64,000 bases of DNA from an uncultured Oscillospiraceae bacterium (GTDB lineage: Bacteria > Bacillota > Clostridia > Oscillospirales > Oscillospiraceae): NCBI GenBank assembly GCA_900754965.1, contig CAAEEO010000034.1:1-64000 (forward strand). The letters run 5' to 3'. This document shows, in pieces, positions 1 through 7,550 of this stretch. A program made the position numbers and the translations under genes. The notes beneath the pieces are model-generated. The model worked only from the letters and a program-made list of their open reading frames with translations. It was not told where the DNA came from and made no database searches. Positions within the stretch are counted from its first letter, which is position 1; the number at the start of each line of letters is the position of its first letter.

Positions 1-281
1 ACCTCAGGAAACAGCATGGGTTTATTTTTGACATAGACCAGAGCGTGGAACCGGCAGAATTCCACGCATTTTTTACAGCCGGAGCAGCGCTGTGCATCAA
101 AGGATGGCAACAGAGTGCAGACAGGGGTCTCCTGCACATGTGTTGGATGCAGGAACAGGCGGCCGTTGGGCTCCTCCACGTCGCAGTCAATGTAAGTGGC
201 CTGGGGGGCAGCTGCTGCCAGATTTACGGCCACCATAGTTTTTCCGGCGCCGCCCTTTCCACTCAAGCAGGCGATCTTCAT
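1..281 (-). CDS. MinD/Mrp-type P-loop ATPase with ferredoxin insert (partial, 3' end outside window)
   Basis: The first about 93 residues are present; the gene runs off the left edge. It opens with a deviant Walker A motif (SGKGGAGKT, residues 7-15), as in MinD/NifH/Mrp ATPases. A CSGCKKCVEFC cluster near residue 75 matches the 4Fe-4S ferredoxin segment inserted in the CobQ/MinD-like ATPases that sit next to NifX/NifB-like proteins. It is the third gene of a minus-strand operon; its ATG overlaps the stop of the upstream gene (ATGA). The family is thought to act in Fe-S or metallocluster handling by ATP-driven transfer; the client is not visible here. The fold call is firm, the role is inferred. 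Confidence 0.9.
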   Translation of the reverse strand, partial: MKIACLSGKGGAGKTMVAVNLAAAAPQATYIDCDVEEPNGRLFLHPTHVQETPVCTLLPSFDAQRCSGCKKCVEFCRFHALVYVKNKPMLFPE

Positions 282-628
282 TGCACACCCTGGAAACCGC
301 CGTGGAACGCCGTCAGTTCCGCCAGTTTCCCCTCCTCGAAGGCCCGAAGATCTTCTGCTGCCGTTTTGTTTGCGGATTTGTAGATCTTCATGTCAGCTGC
401 ATGGAATACATCGGCAGCATTCTGTCCGCATCGGACGGTGATGAGCACATCTGCCCCCTGGTCTACCAGGAACTGGGCCGCCTGAATTCCGGCGCCGCCC
501 TGAGCCTGGGCCGCAGGGTTTTCCAAAATAGAGTCCTGTCCGTTTTCCCGGAACAGAAAATAGGGCGCCCGGGCCAGGACGATGCAGACATCCTGCTGGT
601 TTTCATCCAAAGGAATTGCAATCTTCAT
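278..628 (-). CDS. NifX/NifB-like (dinitrogenase iron-molybdenum cofactor family) protein
   Basis: A 116-residue single-domain protein starting MKIAIPLDENQQD, typical of the family that includes NifX, NafY and the NifB C-terminal domain. These small proteins bind metal-sulfur clusters. Outside nitrogen fixers they commonly occur, as here, beside a DUF134 regulator and MinD-like Fe-S ATPases. Stop and start codons overlap with both neighbours by four bases, so the three genes are translationally coupled. No nitrogenase gene is in view, so the actual cluster and recipient are unknown. Confidence 0.88.
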   Translation of the reverse strand: MKIAIPLDENQQDVCIVLARAPYFLFRENGQDSILENPAAQAQGGAGIQAAQFLVDQGADVLITVRCGQNAADVFHAADMKIYKSANKTAAEDLRAFEEGKLAELTAFHGGFQGVQ

Positions 629-1002
629 GAGCGTTCCTCCTGCTCTGTTTCATTCAAATAATCTCGATGGTGCCTCCGGCACCCGCCGCATCCGCAGAAA
701 TCCTCCAGTCCGTCGCAGAGCTGATAATCCCCGCCCTCGATACGAAGGGGCCGACCTTCCACCAGAGCCTGCGCCAATTTCTTGCGTGCGGAGGTATAGA
801 TGGTCTGGACGGTGGTACGAGCGACTTGCATATAGCTGCTGCACTCTTCCTGGGAAAAACCCTGCAGATCAATCAGTCGGATGGACTCATACTCGTCCAC
901 ATTCAAGATTACGGCGGTTCCGCATCCACCGTCTCCGGCGGGGCGAAATTCCCGTGTTTGGGGCATCTGGCAGACTTTTCTGCACTTTTTTGGCCTTGGC
1001 AT
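625..1002 (-). CDS. DUF134 family predicted DNA-binding protein
   Basis: A 125-residue DUF134 protein. The N-terminus is rich in Pro, Arg and Cys (MPRPKKCRKVCQMP). The middle holds a sigma-region-4-like helix-turn-helix (around residues 50-85, including QGFSQEECSSYM), and the C-terminus has a Cys/His group (CGCGGCRRHH) that could bind a metal or Fe-S cluster. It is first in the operon, with an AAGGAGG ribosome site seven bases before the ATG. A repeated 13-bp motif flanks the operon promoter, so autoregulation by this protein is a reasonable inference; no target is proven. Confidence 0.87.
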   Translation of the reverse strand: MPRPKKCRKVCQMPQTREFRPAGDGGCGTAVILNVDEYESIRLIDLQGFSQEECSSYMQVARTTVQTIYTSARKKLAQALVEGRPLRIEGGDYQLCDGLEDFCGCGGCRRHHRDYLNETEQEERS

Positions 1003-1019
1003 TGTGTTCCTCCTTGATC

Positions 1020-1038
1020 AAAAAGGGTGACCCTTTTT
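1020..1038 (-). promoter_or_regulatory. Palindrome in the DUF134 operon leader, possible attenuator or operator
   Basis: Perfect 8-bp arms AAAAAGGG and CCCTTTTT around a 3-base centre lie 18 bases before the DUF134 start codon. Read on the minus strand it is a short hairpin ending in a T run, so it could be a weak terminator; as DNA it could equally be a dyad operator. Confidence 0.4.
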
Positions 1039-1104
1039 GGATAGTCCGGTCATGGGTGCTGTACCGCAGCTCATCAAGATGAAACTGCATTATCAGGATA
1101 TTCC

Positions 1105-1117
1105 TGACATATGCCGG
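1105..1117 (-). repeat. Operator candidate, copy 1 (CCGGCATATGTCA)
   Basis: This 13-bp motif lies just downstream of the -10 box of the minus-strand operon. It matches the copy at 1168-1180 in 12 of 13 bases and in the same orientation. Confidence 0.55.
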
Positions 1118-1128
1118 TTACTGTGGCC

Positions 1129-1157
1129 AGTATAGCACTGTAGAGAGCTGATGTCAA
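1129..1157 (-). promoter_or_regulatory. Sigma-A promoter of the DUF134-NifX-MinD operon
   Basis: On the minus strand, -35 TTGACA (1157-1152) and -10 TATACT (1134-1129) are separated by exactly 17 bp. The leader to the DUF134 start is about 120 bases. The 13-bp repeats sit on both sides of this promoter. Confidence 0.8.
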
Positions 1158-1167
1158 TAACAATTTT

Positions 1168-1180
1168 TGACATATACCGG
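1168..1180 (-). repeat. Operator candidate, copy 2 (CCGGTATATGTCA)
   Basis: It sits directly upstream of the -35 box and in the same orientation as copy 1. The centre-to-centre distance is 63 bp, close to six helical turns. Confidence 0.55.
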
Positions 1181-1488
1181 AAACCTGAAAAGGAAACAGG
1201 GTAAGCCTTCATGGTTCGGGGACTGTGTAAAGCATTATCGGCAACAGACTTTTTCTCATTTTGATTTGATATGTTGTCACTTGTTTTATGTTTGTAGTAT
1301 ACTGGAAATTGTAAGTTACCGTGTTTAGACAAAATTTCAGTGTGAAACGATGGATATTTTACTGGGTCATTGCCAACTAAGCAGTCTCACGAAACATTGA
1401 TAATTCAATAGTTTAATGGTGTAAATAAGACTTACGGTAACATTTCTAAAAATATGCTGATGCAGTAAAAGAAAGTTGGAAGGAAAGT
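1181..1488. other. AT-rich intergenic region before the DUF4209 gene
   Basis: No convincing coding region is seen. It contains one plausible plus-strand promoter, TTGTCA (1274-1279), 18 bp, TATACT (1298-1303), which would drive the DUF4209 gene after a leader of about 180 bases. Composition drops sharply in GC compared with the sequence left of 1100, marking the edge of a transferred segment. Confidence 0.5.
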
Positions 1489-1491
1489 TTG

Positions 1492-3303
1492 ATGATGGAT
1501 ATCTATGAATTGTTAAATAAGATCATTGTAAATGAAAGCTTTAAATTATCATCTGCCCTGTTCACACAGGCGGATAGGGACCGCTTGGATGAAAATGCCA
1601 GGCTACTATTTGATCTATTAGAGAATATATCTTCGCTTGGAGTGGAGATTCATAATTCCGGGATTACGTTCTATCCAATGTTCGTAATGGCAGATGGGCG
1701 AAGAACATTTGCTGTTGAGGATATTACAGATGATGATTATGAAATGTTAAAAGCCATCGATTTTGAGAGATTGCCATTAATACTAAGAAGCCTAGTTGCA
1801 GATATCCTATGGACACAAAAGAAAGATTTTGCAGCAGCTCAAATAGCTGCAGAAGCATATTGGGAATTGTGTCAATTGTGGTATGCGAATGGAGATAATC
1901 TTGGAACCTTAAAAATGGTTCAAAGAGCGGTGTGCATATCTGTTCAAACGAATCAGACATCACTATATTCACGGATATGTACATGGTTTGAAACCTTTTT
2001 GATACATGGGGCTACTAGCGGAGACTGCTTTATTTCTTTAAGAATTATGGAATTGTTTGCAGAACAGAAGAATAGTAATGTTTCATCTTTTTTGCCTGTA
2101 TTAGATAACATGATATCTTCAAACAGTGATAATGTTTTATTGGTTGAACAAGCATACGAACTTAAAACACATTGCCTGAATAAGCTTAAAAATAAAGAAG
2201 GTGCGACTAACAATAATCTTTCCTTGGCGCAGTATTATATTGATTTTGCAGAAAAAATTGTAGAAGACAACATTCACAACGCCATGAGAGCAGTCAACTT
2301 TTTTCAAAAAGCTATTGATTTGTATCGTAATAATGGAGCACCAGTCCAAGCAGAAAAAACTCATAAGAGATTAGTAGAAATTCAAAAAGAAATCCCAAAG
2401 AACATGGTTGCCATCTCTACTGAGCTGGACATAAAAGATATTCTAGACAATATAAAATTCAATATGGAGGGGCTGACATTTGAGGAAAGCATTATAAGAC
2501 TTACCCAAATGATTGTTTTCGATCATCGAGAATCAATAAAAAGTAGAGTGATTGAAGAATTTAAAGAATTCCCTCTGACGCATCTGTTTAGCAAAAACTT
2601 AATAAATGCACGTGGCCAAACAATACTTACCTTGCCGCCGTTAGACATTAGGAACCCTGAAAAAGATCCCAAACTACTAGAATTGCACATGTACCAAAAT
2701 GCTTTGAAAAAACAACAAATTACAGGCGATATATGGGTAAAGAATACTCTCAGTCTTATAAAAGATAGTTTTACGATTGAAAACTCAATGATTGATTTTT
2801 TGATAAAAGACAACCCTATAATTCCGGAAGGACGAGAGCGTATCTTTCAAAAAGCAATATGTATGTTTTTGCGTGGAGAATTCTATGAAGCAATCCATAT
2901 ACTTGCTCCTCAAACAGAAAACCTCTTTAGGAACATAGCGGCAGGAGTTGGGGGACTTACAGTTACACTAGAAAATGATGGATCTTCAATGGAAAAAGTT
3001 TTAAGTTCGATATTTAGTCTTCCGGAAATGTTGGACAGTTACGATAATGATATTTTGTTCACATTTAGAGGGCTGCTGAATGAACAAGCAGGTGCCAATA
3101 TTAGGAATGAAGTCGCACATGGTATTATTGAAGAAACGGCTTGTTCTTCAGGGGTGTGCTTATATTTTGGTGCTGCAGTAATAAAATTGTTAACCTATAC
3201 ATCTACTTCGTGTTACCAAATATTTAAACATAGTGAAAAATTAAAAGATTTCAAGGCACCTAGTAAAGATGCACTAAGAGTGATTAGGAAAAACAGAAAC
3301 TAA
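1492..3303 (+). CDS. DUF4209 domain protein, HEPN-like RNxxxHG motif
   Basis: A 603-residue protein. Residues about 1-330 are predicted helical, with segments that look like degenerate TPR-type repeats. The C-terminal about 150 residues carry RNEVAHG (DNA about 3103-3123), the RNxxxHG signature of DUF4209. That signature also fits the R-x4-6-H catalytic motif of HEPN ribonuclease domains, although membership of that superfamily is my inference. The start is ATG 1492, seven bases after AAGGA; TTG 1489 and ATG 1495 are alternatives. The gene is far more AT-rich than its surroundings, stands alone, and is followed by an integrase wreck, all signs of horizontal transfer. Phage defence or toxin activity is possible but not shown. 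Confidence 0.8.
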   Translation: MMDIYELLNKIIVNESFKLSSALFTQADRDRLDENARLLFDLLENISSLGVEIHNSGITFYPMFVMADGRRTFAVEDITDDDYEMLKAIDFERLPLILRSLVADILWTQKKDFAAAQIAAEAYWELCQLWYANGDNLGTLKMVQRAVCISVQTNQTSLYSRICTWFETFLIHGATSGDCFISLRIMELFAEQKNSNVSSFLPVLDNMISSNSDNVLLVEQAYELKTHCLNKLKNKEGATNNNLSLAQYYIDFAEKIVEDNIHNAMRAVNFFQKAIDLYRNNGAPVQAEKTHKRLVEIQKEIPKNMVAISTELDIKDILDNIKFNMEGLTFEESIIRLTQMIVFDHRESIKSRVIEEFKEFPLTHLFSKNLINARGQTILTLPPLDIRNPEKDPKLLELHMYQNALKKQQITGDIWVKNTLSLIKDSFTIENSMIDFLIKDNPIIPEGRERIFQKAICMFLRGEFYEAIHILAPQTENLFRNIAAGVGGLTVTLENDGSSMEKVLSSIFSLPEMLDSYDNDILFTFRGLLNEQAGANIRNEVAHGIIEETACSSGVCLYFGAAVIKLLTYTSTSCYQIFKHSEKLKDFKAPSKDALRVIRKNRN

Positions 3304-3454
3304 AAATATTTTGTCATTTTGTGATTTATTTTCCTCAATGTAATTAAAGAGGTATTAAAAATCCCTTTTTATAACAGAACTATACGGAGAGCCAAACTTG
3401 TGCTATGATAAGAGTGCAAGTCTGACTCTCCTTTCTTTTAGAGGAGAGATTCCA

Positions 3455-4097
3455 ATGAGTGAAAAAGACGAGACAATCGCAATCGGATTTTGCGAGAAGG
3501 CGAGTATCAGCGCAAGGATGGGAGGTATCGGTTTTGCTATCTAGATGAGGATAGCAAAGAGCAAAATGTGTACAGCTGGCGGCTGGATAAAAATGATCCT
3601 ATGCCCAAGGGAAAAAAGTGAGAGCCTTCCCTGAGAGAAAAGGACAAGCTGATCCAGGCAGATTTGTTCGATCATATTGTAACAAATGGTGGAAAGCTAA
3701 TGGTTCTGAAACTGGTTGAAAAGTATGTATCTCTGAAGACTGGTGTTCGTCATAGTACGGTCGCAGGCTACAAGACGGTAATCAATATCTGGTGGACGGG
3801 CACATTGGATTTCTATTTCTGGATAAAAACGATATGCTGATGGTTGCCCTTCACTGGGAGAAGTCCCTGGAGCATATTGTCCAGACGTATAATAAAATTT
3901 ACCGCATCCAGATGCCGAAAGTCACTCCTCATGTGTGCAGGCACACCTTCTGTTCCAATATGGCAAAATCCGGGATGAACCCCAAGACATTGCAGTACAT
4001 CATGGGCCATGCATACATCAGCGTAACGCTGAATACTTACACCGATGTGAAGTTTGATGACGCCAAAGATGAACTGCTGCGTGTGGCGAACGCTTAA
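3455..4097 (+). pseudogene. int: Tn916/Tn1549-family tyrosine integrase, inactivated three ways
   Basis: The start (ATG 3455, behind GAGGAGAG) gives MSEKDET, but one base further the frame reads RRDNRNRILREGEYQRKDG, the classic Tn916 Int N-terminus. A run of five A residues at 3462-3466 appears to have lost one A. In the restored frame a TGA at 3619 replaces what is usually Arg. Near 3790 the sequence jumps frame and skips roughly 170-180 residues of the core, resuming at DGHIGFLFLDKND. The C-terminal catalytic part is intact (VCRHTFC, MGHA, NTYT with the nucleophile Tyr), but the first catalytic Arg lies in the deleted part. It cannot encode an active recombinase. Confidence 0.9.
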
Positions 4098-4105
4098 AAT
4101 TGCCC

Positions 4106-4143
4106 GTTGGTAAAGCGGCTTTCTTTACCAACGACTTTACCAA
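4106..4143. repeat. Inverted and direct repeats at the element end
   Basis: GTTGGTAAAG (4106-4115) and CTTTACCAAC (4123-4132) are perfect 10-bp inverted arms with a 7-base centre. A third unit CTTTACCAA follows at 4135-4143. The repeats start nine bases after the integrase stop. They may be arm-type integrase binding sites or a hairpin at the element terminus. Confidence 0.5.
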
Positions 4144-4286
4144 TATTGCAGGAAAAAACATGAGAAATCCTGAGACGATTTTAGAAAGATATCTTCAAAA
4201 CAGGTGGAAGCTTAGGCTACACGAAAAGTGTGAAAAATCCTGTAATATCAAGCATTTGAGAAGAAATACAGGACTTATGAGGAGTT

Positions 4287-4754
4287 ATGAAACGGATGAT
4301 AAAAATACTATTCATTTGCCACGGCAATATCTGCCGCAGTCCAATGGCTGAGTTTGTAATGAAGGATCTGGTGCGGCAAAACGGACTGGAGGGGCAGATT
4401 CAAATTGCCTCTGCGGCCACCAGCCGGGAAGAGATCGGGAACCCGGTGTATCCGCCGGCGCGGCGAAAACTGGCGGAACACGGAATCCGCTGTGACGGCC
4501 ATCATGCCCGGCAGCTGACAGCCCGGGATTACCAGGACTTCGACCTGCTGATTGGGATGGATCAGGCGAACCTCAGGAACATGACCCGTATCTGCGGCGG
4601 AGATCCGGCGGGGAAACTGCATTTGCTCATGGACTTTACGCAGCGGCCAGGAGATGTGGCCGATCCCTGGTATACCGGGGTTTTTGAAACTACCTGGCAG
4701 GATGTGCTGGAGGGGTGCAGCAGACTGTTGGAACAGCTAAAAGCAAGCCTGTGA
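4287..4754 (+). CDS. Low-molecular-weight protein tyrosine phosphatase
   Basis: 155 residues. The P-loop CHGNICRS (C-x5-R-S) lies at about residues 11-18 and the general-acid loop DPWYTG near residue 130, both hallmarks of the family. It removes phosphate from protein tyrosine or arginine; the targets are unknown. AGGAG lies six bases before ATG 4287, which supports this start. It is the first gene after the mobile-element remnant and returns to the local high-GC composition, so it belongs to the resident chromosome. Confidence 0.93.
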   Translation: MKRMIKILFICHGNICRSPMAEFVMKDLVRQNGLEGQIQIASAATSREEIGNPVYPPARRKLAEHGIRCDGHHARQLTARDYQDFDLLIGMDQANLRNMTRICGGDPAGKLHLLMDFTQRPGDVADPWYTGVFETTWQDVLEGCSRLLEQLKASL

Positions 4755-4832
4755 TGAAAATGGGAACCTCATTATTTTCCCGTCGTCTAAAGGAACAGTT
4801 ACAAAAGAAAAACGACTTTTGGAGGCGCGGTT

Positions 4833-5021
4833 ATGAAAAAACTGTGTAAGATAAAAGAAGGCCGGATTCTATTCGGCGTATGCGGCGGAATTGCGGAATT
4901 TTTGGGCGTGGACCCCACCGTGGTGCGCTTGTTGTGGGCAGCACTGTCGCTGACAGGCACAGGTGTGCTGCTATACATTGTTGCCGCATTCATCATGCCG
5001 GAGCACTCGGAGGTGGAATGA
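4833..5021 (+). CDS. PspC-domain small membrane protein
   Basis: 62 residues forming one PspC domain: a basic N-terminus, the VCGGIAEFLGVDPTVVR motif, then one hydrophobic helix (about residues 32-54). Stand-alone PspC proteins are inner-membrane proteins linked to envelope stress, but their function in Firmicutes is poorly defined. TGGAGG precedes the ATG, and the stop overlaps the start of the next gene (ATGA), so the two are coupled. Confidence 0.9.
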   Translation: MKKLCKIKEGRILFGVCGGIAEFLGVDPTVVRLLWAALSLTGTGVLLYIVAAFIMPEHSEVE

Positions 5022-5575
5022 CCATGGTATTGGAGACACAGCGGCTGATCCTGCGTCCGTGGACGGAGGAGGATGCCCCGGAACTGTACCGCTATGCCAG
5101 TGATCCACGGGTGGGGCCGATTGCCGGGTGGCCGGTACATACCAGTGTGGAGCACAGCCAGGAAATCATTCGGGAAGTGTTTTCCGCACCGGAGACCTAT
5201 GCGGTGGTACTGAAAGAAACCGGGCTGCCGGTGGGCAGTGTGGGAATCCTCCGTGGAGAGGGAGCCAATGCGCCTCTTGGGGAGCGGGAGGCAGAGATCG
5301 GATACTGGATCGGCGTTCCCTATTGGGGCAGAGGTCTGATTCCCGAGGCGGTGGACAAGCTGCTGGAACGCTGTTTTCATGCACTAAACTGTACGGCAGT
5401 GTGGTGCGATCATGCGGATGGAAATGAAAAATCCAGGCGTGTGATGGAAAAGTGTGGGTTTCGATATCATCACACGGTTGAGGGGGAATGGAACGACCTG
5501 ATCGGTGCATCCAGAACCGTACACTATACCCGCCTGACGCGGGAAGAATGGGAGGCGAAGGCCAGTGGCGTTTGA
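5018..5575 (+). CDS. GNAT family N-acetyltransferase (RimJ/RimL type)
   Basis: 185 residues beginning MTMVLETQRLILRPWTEED, the typical opening of RimJ/RimL-like acetyltransferases. The GYWIGVPYWGRGL segment (about residues 92-104) covers the acetyl-CoA pyrophosphate-binding motif, and RRVMEKCGF is the conserved C-terminal motif. ATG 5018 overlaps the PspC stop; ATG 5024 is an alternative. The substrate could be a protein N-terminus or a small molecule and cannot be told from sequence. Confidence 0.92.
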   Translation: MTMVLETQRLILRPWTEEDAPELYRYASDPRVGPIAGWPVHTSVEHSQEIIREVFSAPETYAVVLKETGLPVGSVGILRGEGANAPLGEREAEIGYWIGVPYWGRGLIPEAVDKLLERCFHALNCTAVWCDHADGNEKSRRVMEKCGFRYHHTVEGEWNDLIGASRTVHYTRLTREEWEAKASGV

Positions 5576-6200
5576 CTATAAAAAGGAATACCGTACATTC
5601 TATATGCCCAAGAAACAGCCGCAGATTTTGGAAATACCGGAGATGCGTTTTGTTGCTGTGGCAGGCCAGGGAGACCCGAATGAGCAGGATGGAGAATACC
5701 AGGCGGCAATCGAAACCCTGTACAGCATCGCATATACCGTGAAAATGAGTAAAAAGGGGTCACACCAGATAGATGGGTACTTCGATTTTGTAGTACCGCC
5801 TTTGGAGGGATTCTGGTGGCAGGGAGAAACGGCTGCAATCGATTACGAGAGAAAAGACACATTCCATTGGATCTCTGTCATCCGTCTGCCGGAGTTTGTG
5901 ACCCAAGAGGAATTTGCGTGGGCTGTGACGGAAGCGGAACGGAAGAAAAAACGGGATTTTTCTAAGGCGTTCTATTGGACTTTGAAAGAGGGACTGTGTG
6001 TGCAATGTATGCACTTAGGACCCTATGATGAAGAACCGGCTACGGTGGCACGGATGGAAACATACCTGGAGGAACAGGGATATGAGCTGGACTTCACAGA
6101 GACCCGCCGGCATCATGAGATCTATCTGACAGATGTCCGGAAAACGGCGCCGGAAAAGCTGAAAACAGTGATTCGGCATCCCATTCGTCTAAAACAGTGA
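5565..6200 (+). CDS. GyrI-like small-molecule-binding domain protein
   Basis: 211 residues matching the stand-alone GyrI-like proteins that share the SOUL/GyrI fold of the effector domain of AraC- and MerR-type regulators but lack the DNA-binding part. Recognisable parts are FDYKKEYRTFY at the start and the C-terminal RRHHEIYLTDVRKTAPEKLKT. It starts at GTG 5565 behind GGGAGGCGAAGG and overlaps the acetyltransferase by 11 bases, so it is probably co-translated. Some family members hydrolyse electrophilic xenobiotics; that is only a possibility here. Confidence 0.88.
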   Translation: MAFDYKKEYRTFYMPKKQPQILEIPEMRFVAVAGQGDPNEQDGEYQAAIETLYSIAYTVKMSKKGSHQIDGYFDFVVPPLEGFWWQGETAAIDYERKDTFHWISVIRLPEFVTQEEFAWAVTEAERKKKRDFSKAFYWTLKEGLCVQCMHLGPYDEEPATVARMETYLEEQGYELDFTETRRHHEIYLTDVRKTAPEKLKTVIRHPIRLKQ

Positions 6201-6245
6201 AATGACCGGGAAGATACTGCGGAAATCGGGGGTGTTTTCCCGGAA

Positions 6246-6274
6246 TTGACAATTCGTGCAGATGGGTCTATAAT
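6246..6274 (+). promoter_or_regulatory. Consensus sigma-A promoter of the M23 peptidase gene
   Basis: Perfect -35 TTGACA and perfect -10 TATAAT with a 17-bp spacer. The start codon follows 33 bases after the -10 box, so the leader is short. Confidence 0.85.
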
Positions 6275-6307
6275 ACCCGCATCTATCCCAAGGAGTACGC
6301 AAATACC

Positions 6308-7492
6308 ATGCAAATCAAACACAAATGGAAGGCAATGGTCTCCGGTGTCCTGTGCGGAGTGCTGGTGATTTCCGCGGTGATCACGCCGCTGAGCACGCGG
6401 GTACAGGCGGTGTCCCAGTGGGAGATCGATGCACTGGAACAGAAGAAGAATACCATTGCCCAGAATAAGAAAGATCAGCAGGCGGCACTGGCGGCGCTGC
6501 AGGAGGAACAGGCCGGATATCTGGAACAGAAGACGGCGCTGGACAAGCAGGAAGAACTGGCTGTGCAGGAGATCAATCTGATCAAAGAGCAGTTGGAGAT
6601 GTACCGGGAGCTGATCGTAGAGAAACAGGAAGAGGCCGACCAGGCCCAAGCGGATGCCGAGGCGCAGCTGGTGCTGTATAAAGAGCATTTGCGGGCAATG
6701 GAGGAGAATGGACAGTTCAACTTTTATCTCTCGCTGCTGTTCATTGCAGACAGCTTTGCAGATCTGCTCAGCCGGATCGACATGATCACGGAAATCATGG
6801 AGTACGACCGGAAAGTGGAAGCGGACTATAAAGATGCCCGGGACTTTGCTTTGGAACTGAAAGCGGAGTATGAATCCTACGAGGAGGAATTGTCTGTAAA
6901 AGAGACGGAGATGCAGGCAGAGATCGATGCCCTGCAGGCGGAACTGGAAAAGACCCAGGAACAGATCAATGCCCTGCAAAGCAATATTGACGCCTATCAG
7001 GCGGCCTATGCCCAATATGCAGCCGATGAGGATGCGGTACAGGCAGAAATCGACCGACTGACGGAGGAACTGAAAAAGCAAAATACCCAGGTCAATTCTA
7101 CTGGAAATTACATCTGGCCCTGCCCGTCCTGCTATACCATCACCTCGAATTACGGGTACCGGTATTTGGAACTGTACGGTTATACCAGACTGCATGCCGG
7201 TGTGGATATTGGTGCGCAGTATGGCGCGGAAGTGGTGGCTGCGGACGGCGGCAGTGTTTCCGTGGCAACATATAGTTCCTCTTACGGAAACTATGTGATG
7301 CTCTACCATTCCGATGGTTCCAGTACGGTCTACGCCCACATGAGCTCCCTGGCGGTTTCTGCCGGACAGACCGTGAAACAGGGCGATGTGATCGGTTATG
7401 TCGGTTCTACCGGCAACTCCACTGGCCCCCATCTGCACTTTGAAGTGCGTGTCAACGGCGGGACTGTGGACCCCATGCAGTACTTTAAGTAA
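6308..7492 (+). CDS. Secreted M23 peptidase with coiled coil (EnvC/murein hydrolase activator type)
   Basis: 394 residues. A signal peptide (about 1-35) is followed by a long Gln/Glu/Ala-rich coiled coil (about 38-260) and a C-terminal M23 (LytM) domain (about 275-394). The zinc ligands of an active enzyme are present: HAGVD (H-x3-D) and HLHFEV (H-x-H). It should cut peptide crosslinks of peptidoglycan, or activate another hydrolase, at the cell surface. It is monocistronic, with its own consensus promoter and a strong terminator. Confidence 0.94.
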   Translation: MQIKHKWKAMVSGVLCGVLVISAVITPLSTRVQAVSQWEIDALEQKKNTIAQNKKDQQAALAALQEEQAGYLEQKTALDKQEELAVQEINLIKEQLEMYRELIVEKQEEADQAQADAEAQLVLYKEHLRAMEENGQFNFYLSLLFIADSFADLLSRIDMITEIMEYDRKVEADYKDARDFALELKAEYESYEEELSVKETEMQAEIDALQAELEKTQEQINALQSNIDAYQAAYAQYAADEDAVQAEIDRLTEELKKQNTQVNSTGNYIWPCPSCYTITSNYGYRYLELYGYTRLHAGVDIGAQYGAEVVAADGGSVSVATYSSSYGNYVMLYHSDGSSTVYAHMSSLAVSAGQTVKQGDVIGYVGSTGNSTGPHLHFEVRVNGGTVDPMQYFK

Positions 7493-7504
7493 ATTTCAAA
7501 AAAG

Positions 7505-7540
7505 AAAACATCCGTATCAATTTCGATACGGATGTTTTTT
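7505..7540. terminator. Bidirectional terminator between converging genes
   Basis: 12-bp stem AACATCCGTATC/GATACGGATGTT with a T run on each strand. It serves the M23 gene on plus and the anti-sigma gene on minus. Confidence 0.9.
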
Positions 7541-7550
7541 GCATATTGCA

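Noticed and set aside
1093..1332. 79-codon minus-strand open frame in the DUF134 upstream region
   Set aside because: It runs across the operator repeats and promoter, has no ribosome site and no recognisable protein features.
4100..4351. 83-codon open frame after the integrase remnant
   Set aside because: It crosses the repeat cluster and overlaps the phosphatase start in another frame, with no ribosome site.
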